A stretch of 64,000 nt of DNA from Candidula unifasciata (taxonomy: Eukaryota > Mollusca > Gastropoda > Stylommatophora > Geomitridae): assembly GCA_905116865.2 (NCBI GenBank), contig CAJHNH020002455.1, positions 1 through 64,000 of the forward strand, written 5' to 3'. The position numbers and the translations under genes were made by a program. This document shows positions 10,562-64,000 of this stretch, one piece after another (the first letter of the stretch is position 1; the number at the start of each line of letters is the position of its first letter). The notes beneath the pieces were generated by a model. The model saw only the letters and a list, made by a program, of their open reading frames with translations, searched no databases and was not told the origin of the DNA.

Positions 10562-12152
10562 ACTGAGGTAATCTGTGGTTGGACAGCCCTGTGTGAATAT
10601 TTATACAGTAGATGCTACAAAGTAATCTTTGGTTGGACAGTTCTGTGTGGATATGTATACAGTAGATGCTGCAAAGTAATCTGTGGTTGGACAGTTCTGT
10701 GTGGATATGTATACAGTAAATGCTCCAAAGTAATCTGTGGTTGGACAGTCCTGTGTGGATTTGTATACAATAGATTGTACAGAGTAATCTGTGGTTGAAC
10801 AGTCCTGTGTGGATTTGTATACTGTCATAGGCCTAGTTAGCGAGCCACGGACCGGCAAGGTCATACCAGAGGTTTGTGACAGATTATGGACGCAATAAGC
10901 CGTTCCCAGTTTAGAGGCCAGGTCGAGTTCACTCAGCCGACACGGAGTGCTACGGATTTTGCTATGAACTCGGGAGGAAATACAAAAGGCTTGGTCCAAG
11001 CGGATTTGGGGAGTTGTGAGCGGACAGTTGTGGACGACGGTTGTGTGCTGGTCGACAGAGAGAGACAGGACAACAGTTTAACGCAGATACAAATCCTAAG
11101 GACGAAAGCTCCCCATTTATCTGTCAGGGACCTAAACTACTCTGCTTGTTTTATATGGCTCGCTAGGAAGGCCAGCTGACAGACTCTACTACCCAGACAC
11201 ACTTAAGGCGACACTCCGGCTGAGTACAACCATAATCTTTAATATACAATGAACATTAGACATACAAACACTTCAACTGGGCTAAGCAGCTCCCATCCGA
11301 AGCTGCCTTGGCGATGACAGCTTTACACTCACTAATCACCCCAGGTCAGCTCCCATGGATCCAGGGGAGCACGACTCTTAGCCAGCAGTGTCTCAGTGCC
11401 AATCAATCCGCCGTCGATTGCTAAACGGGACTTCAGCGATACACGGGAAGTGTATGGCCTAAGCGCGCCCGGGCAGTGTAATCGCCATTACCAGGCCCGT
11501 CACCTATGATTAACTGCTTAAACAAATACTACCTGTAATATCTAATACACAAAGACCTTAACTCTCTCTACCATCTAGCCGACAACAATAAATACAAATA
11601 CGGCCTATCACAGACACTAAATACGAAAATCCTATTTGTACCTAACCGTCACTAACCTAACCGTTACCTCGTCGTTAAACTGTTGTCCTGTCTCTCTCTG
11701 TCGACCAGCACACAACCGTCGTCCACAACTGTCCGCTCACAACTCCCCAAATCCGCTTGGACCAAGCCTTTTGTATTTCCTCCCGAGTTCATAGCAAAAT
11801 CCGTAGCACTCCGTGTCGGCTGAGTGAACTCGACCTGGCCTCTAAACTGGGCACGGCTTATTGCGTGAACGAGCTGTACGTTCACACACTGAGTTTGTGC
11901 TGGAGGTCAACTGGTACAAGCATGATGATTCATGATTCTGAACTTGCCTCTGACATATACAATAGATGGTACAGAGTAATCTGTGGTTGGACAGTCCTGT
12001 GTGGATTTGTATACAATAGATGGTACAGAGTAATCTGTGGTTGGACAGTCCTGTGTGGATTTGTATACAATAGATGGTACAGAGTAATCTGTGGTTGGAC
12101 AGTTCTGTGTGGGTATGTATACAGTAGATGCTGCAAAGTAATCTGTGGTTAG
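10562..12152. repeat. 54-bp tandem array, interrupted
   Basis: Units TAATCTGTGGTTGGACAGTC...GTATACAATAGATGGTACAGAG lie in the same orientation at 10562-10822 and 11956-12152. The two halves abut when the 10823-11955 insertion and one TATAC are removed. Confidence 0.9.
10823..11955. mobile_element. 1,133-bp TG...CA insertion with 194-bp inverted arms
   Basis: Bounded by TGTCA / TGACA and flanked by a perfect 5-bp duplication TATAC (10818-10822, 11956-11960). Inside, 10890-11083 and 11673-11866 are near-perfect inverted copies (CGCAATAAGCCGT / ACGGCTTATTGCG at their outer ends). No recognisable protein. TG...CA ends and a 5-bp duplication are LTR-like, but the long internal inversion is foldback-like; unclassified. 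Confidence 0.85.
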
Positions 12153-12336
12153 AGTCTGTTCTGGTATGTGTTCAGTGACATGGTTGTCTTTAAAGTTCAA
12201 AAACTTCTTTCTTGTCAGTTGCTTTATGCTGTGTTTAATATGCAGATTAAACCAAAATCAGTATTTTGATCAGCAAATGCACCTAACATCTCTCTTTCTC
12301 GCAAAGTACTTAATTTGTTTGCCTTGTGCTCTAATG

Positions 12337-12545
12337 GAGCTGTTGTGGTGTAGTGGCTAGAAGCTCACATGTGGATCCAAAAGTTGTGGTTTTAAATCCG
12401 GACGGATTTAAAAAAAAAAAGAAATGACGTTTGCTCCTAGGTTAACCCGGCATTAAGTGTGTGCCAGGTAAAGTTCTGGGAAATAAAGGCAGCTGGCTTG
12501 ATATTCACCACATCACCTACTGAATGTCAATTGGTCTATAAAAAT
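12337..12545 (+). repeat. tRNA-derived SINE
   Basis: Head TGGTGTAGTGGCTAGAAGC with B-box-like GTTTTAAATCCGG, an A run, and then the body AAATAAAGGCAGCTGGCTTG. Confidence 0.65.
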
Positions 12546-12609
12546 AGGTGTATCACTATATGTCCAACCTGTCTGAAGGCATCAAAAGGGGTTATTTAGT
12601 TTTTAACAG

Positions 12610-13690
12610 AAAGAGCAATAGAGCATGATACGACATGCAGTCACATTTAAAGACCAGAAAAAAGCATTTGATAGAGCGGATAGGAATATGTTGTGGAATT
12701 GCTTAGGAAGATATGTAATCAGCAAACATCTAACTGAAGTGTGTAAGAGCTTATATACATCAAGTAAAAGTTGCATACGAACAAAAACAGGTACACCGCA
12801 ACCTTTTGAAGAGTAAGAAAAGGATGTGTGCTATCTCCCTTGCTTCTATAACATACATCGACAACATATGAAAAGAAGCAGAGATCAAAGGAAATGATGG
12901 TATCTCTGGACTGTTATTTGCAGATGACCAAGTATTAAGAAGAGAGTTTACAGAACCACATAAACCTAGTCAATACTAAGTGTGAGAAATATAACATGAG
13001 GATTAGCATTGATAAGAAAGAGACAATGGTAGTAGGCAGACAAGAAGAAACCGAATCAATTAAAGTAAGTAACACATAAATAACACAAACGAGAGAATTT
13101 AAATATCTAGGGTCATTTTTCACCTCAGATGGAAGAATAGATAGAGAAATAAACATACGATATGCGAAAGCAAATCAGGTTATGGGAAAATTATCAAGGC
13201 TTTTGATGCATAGAAAGACGCCTCTGTCAACTAAAGCCAATCTTATAAGAATGGTTTATTGGTCAACATTGTGCTACCAGTGCCAAACATGGACCCTTAC
13301 TCCAACTAAAGAGCGGAAGATCATAACAACAGAGATGAGATGTCTTAGGAGAGTTGCCGTTGTGATAAGAAGAGATAAAATCAGGAATGAAGAAATAAGA
13401 AGAAGACTAGGGCTGAAACCAGTCACACAATTCATTAAAAAACAACAAATAAGATGGTTTTTGCCACCTGACAAGAATGCCGTGGTACCAACTGCCAAAG
13501 AGAGCCAAGGTGAAGAAATAAAATGAACACAGAGCAAGGGCAAGATCAAGTAAGAGATGGAGGGACCTAAGAAATGAACACCAACTTGTAGAATGCATTG
13601 AAAAAAGCACACAAACAATCCTTACATCTCCCCCAACACCTCGCTGAGTTAAATGGTGGAAGAGAAAAAGAAGAAAAAGTTTTTAACTTG
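12610..13690 (+). pseudogene. Non-LTR reverse transcriptase remnant
   Basis: Broken frames in order: DQKKAFDRADRNMLW (RT motif AFDxxDR), LLFADDQVL-like sequence near 12915 (the F/YADD box), then TLCYQCQTWTLTPTKERK and EMRCLRRVAVVIRRDKIRNE. This is the same family as the copies at 40228 (-) and 52735 (+). Several frameshifts and stops; 5' truncated. Confidence 0.88.
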
Positions 13691-13823
13691 CCCTCTAAAG
13701 GTTATGTGTGTGATTTTGAATTCCATTCTTCAGCTCAAGTATTTTGAAGATCACCCGCGGCCATTGCTGGAACTACAGTTTTACCTTTTGTGTGATACTC
13801 TCAGTAAACAGCCACTCTGTTGA

Positions 13824-13857
13824 GAGAAAGAGAGAGAGAGAGAGAGGGGGGGGGGGA
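13824..13857. repeat. (GA)n and poly-G run
   Basis: GAGAGAGAG followed by ten G. Simple sequence. Confidence 0.9.
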
Positions 13858-14075
13858 TCTTATAGGTTAAAACCTGGTGCAGTGAAGTCAGTCTCTTAGA
13901 CTCCAAACATCCTGTAAGTGCGCTGAGGACTATACCATCATATCATCCTGTAGAAATGTGTAATAATCTTTAAAAAACAATTGTAAACAACATAACAACT
14001 GATAAATATTTTATTTTTATTCCTATTCAGAAATCATCAGTTTTTATGTCAGTGTGAGATTCAGCCTGTTGTAAC

Positions 14076-63571
<49,496 letters not shown>

Positions 63572-64000
63572 GTAGATATGTGGTCTGTGGTAGTGTCATC
63601 AGTAGAGTAGTTAGATGGATGTCTATACTGTTGCAGTGTCATCAGTAGAGTTGTTAGATGGATGTCTAGTCTTTGGCTGTATCATCAGTAGATTAGTTAG
63701 ATGTCTAGTATGTAGTTGTGCCATCAGTAGATCACTTAGACAGATGTTTAGTTTATTGTTAGATTATAATAGAATAATTAGATAGATGTCTACTCTCTGG
63801 TGTCATCAGTAGAGTTGTTAAATAAATGTAAAGTCTGTGATTGTATCATCAGTAGAGTAGTTAGTAGATGTTTAGTCTTTGGTTGTATCATCAGTAGAGT
63901 AGTTAGTAGATGTTTAGTCTTTGGTTGTATCATCAGTAGAGTAGTTAGTAGATGTTTAGTCTTTGGTTGTATTGTCCATAGAGTAGTTAGATAAATATCT
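63572..64000. repeat. 41-bp minisatellite from the exon 22 donor, intron 22
   Basis: First unit GTAGATATGTGGTCTGTGGT + AGTGTCATCAGTAGAGTAGTTA starts exactly at the donor. Ten units follow to the window end, the last four (GTAGATGTTTAGTCTTTGGT...) nearly identical. Continues past the edge. Confidence 0.92.

Noticed and set aside
10601..12200. Four open frames of 70-130 codons around the 54-bp array
   Set aside because: They span tandem units and inverted arms; the mirrored proteins in the two arms show they are repeat shadows.

Overview
The window is animal nuclear DNA. It holds one large split gene embedded in repeats. The gene, on the + strand, is CFAP65 (cilia- and flagella-associated protein 65, also CCDC108), a central-apparatus protein of motile cilia and sperm flagella built from immunoglobulin-like ASH/MSP-type domains. 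I assembled it exon by exon from conserved segments and GT-AG splice sites. Twenty-two coding exons run from an ATG at 14076 to 63571 and give about 920 codons. The gene continues beyond the right edge. The repeat content (tRNA-headed SINEs, decayed non-LTR elements, Tigger/pogo, mariner, MITEs) fits a lophotrochozoan, probably a mollusc; that placement is an inference and not firm.

Layout. 1-14030: no host gene seen. The stretch contains two long-TIR MITEs, tRNA-type SINEs, non-LTR retrotransposon 3' ends, a Tigger-like pseudogene, a ~78-bp tandem array, and a 54-bp tandem array split by a 1,133-bp insertion with 194-bp inverted arms and a 5-bp target duplication. 14031-64000: CFAP65, with exons of 55-242 bp and introns of about 0.9-4.4 kb. 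Nearly every intron carries its own private minisatellite plus dead transposons on both strands.

The most striking signal is that several intronic minisatellites look like amplified splice sites. The 37-bp array of intron 15 (about 90 units) runs directly into the exon 16 acceptor, and its unit contains the same TTTGTTGACAG|AT. The 47-bp array of intron 9 repeats the exon 9 donor context (TCAGGTGAGAGA). The arrays of introns 6 and 22 begin at the donor of the preceding exon. Intron 11 holds a different case: a 48-bp array encoding a 16-residue acidic repeat, grown inside the acidic C-terminal tail of a decayed pogo/Tigger-type transposase.

Gaps in the gene model are stated openly. Exons 1 and 2 do not join in frame without a micro-exon or an alternative acceptor. 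About 45-50 expected residues between exons 19 and 20 were not found. The consensus exon 20 donor is one base out of phase with exon 21. No RNA gene, CRISPR array or bacterial-type feature was seen. All homology statements come from recognising protein families by eye; nothing was searched.
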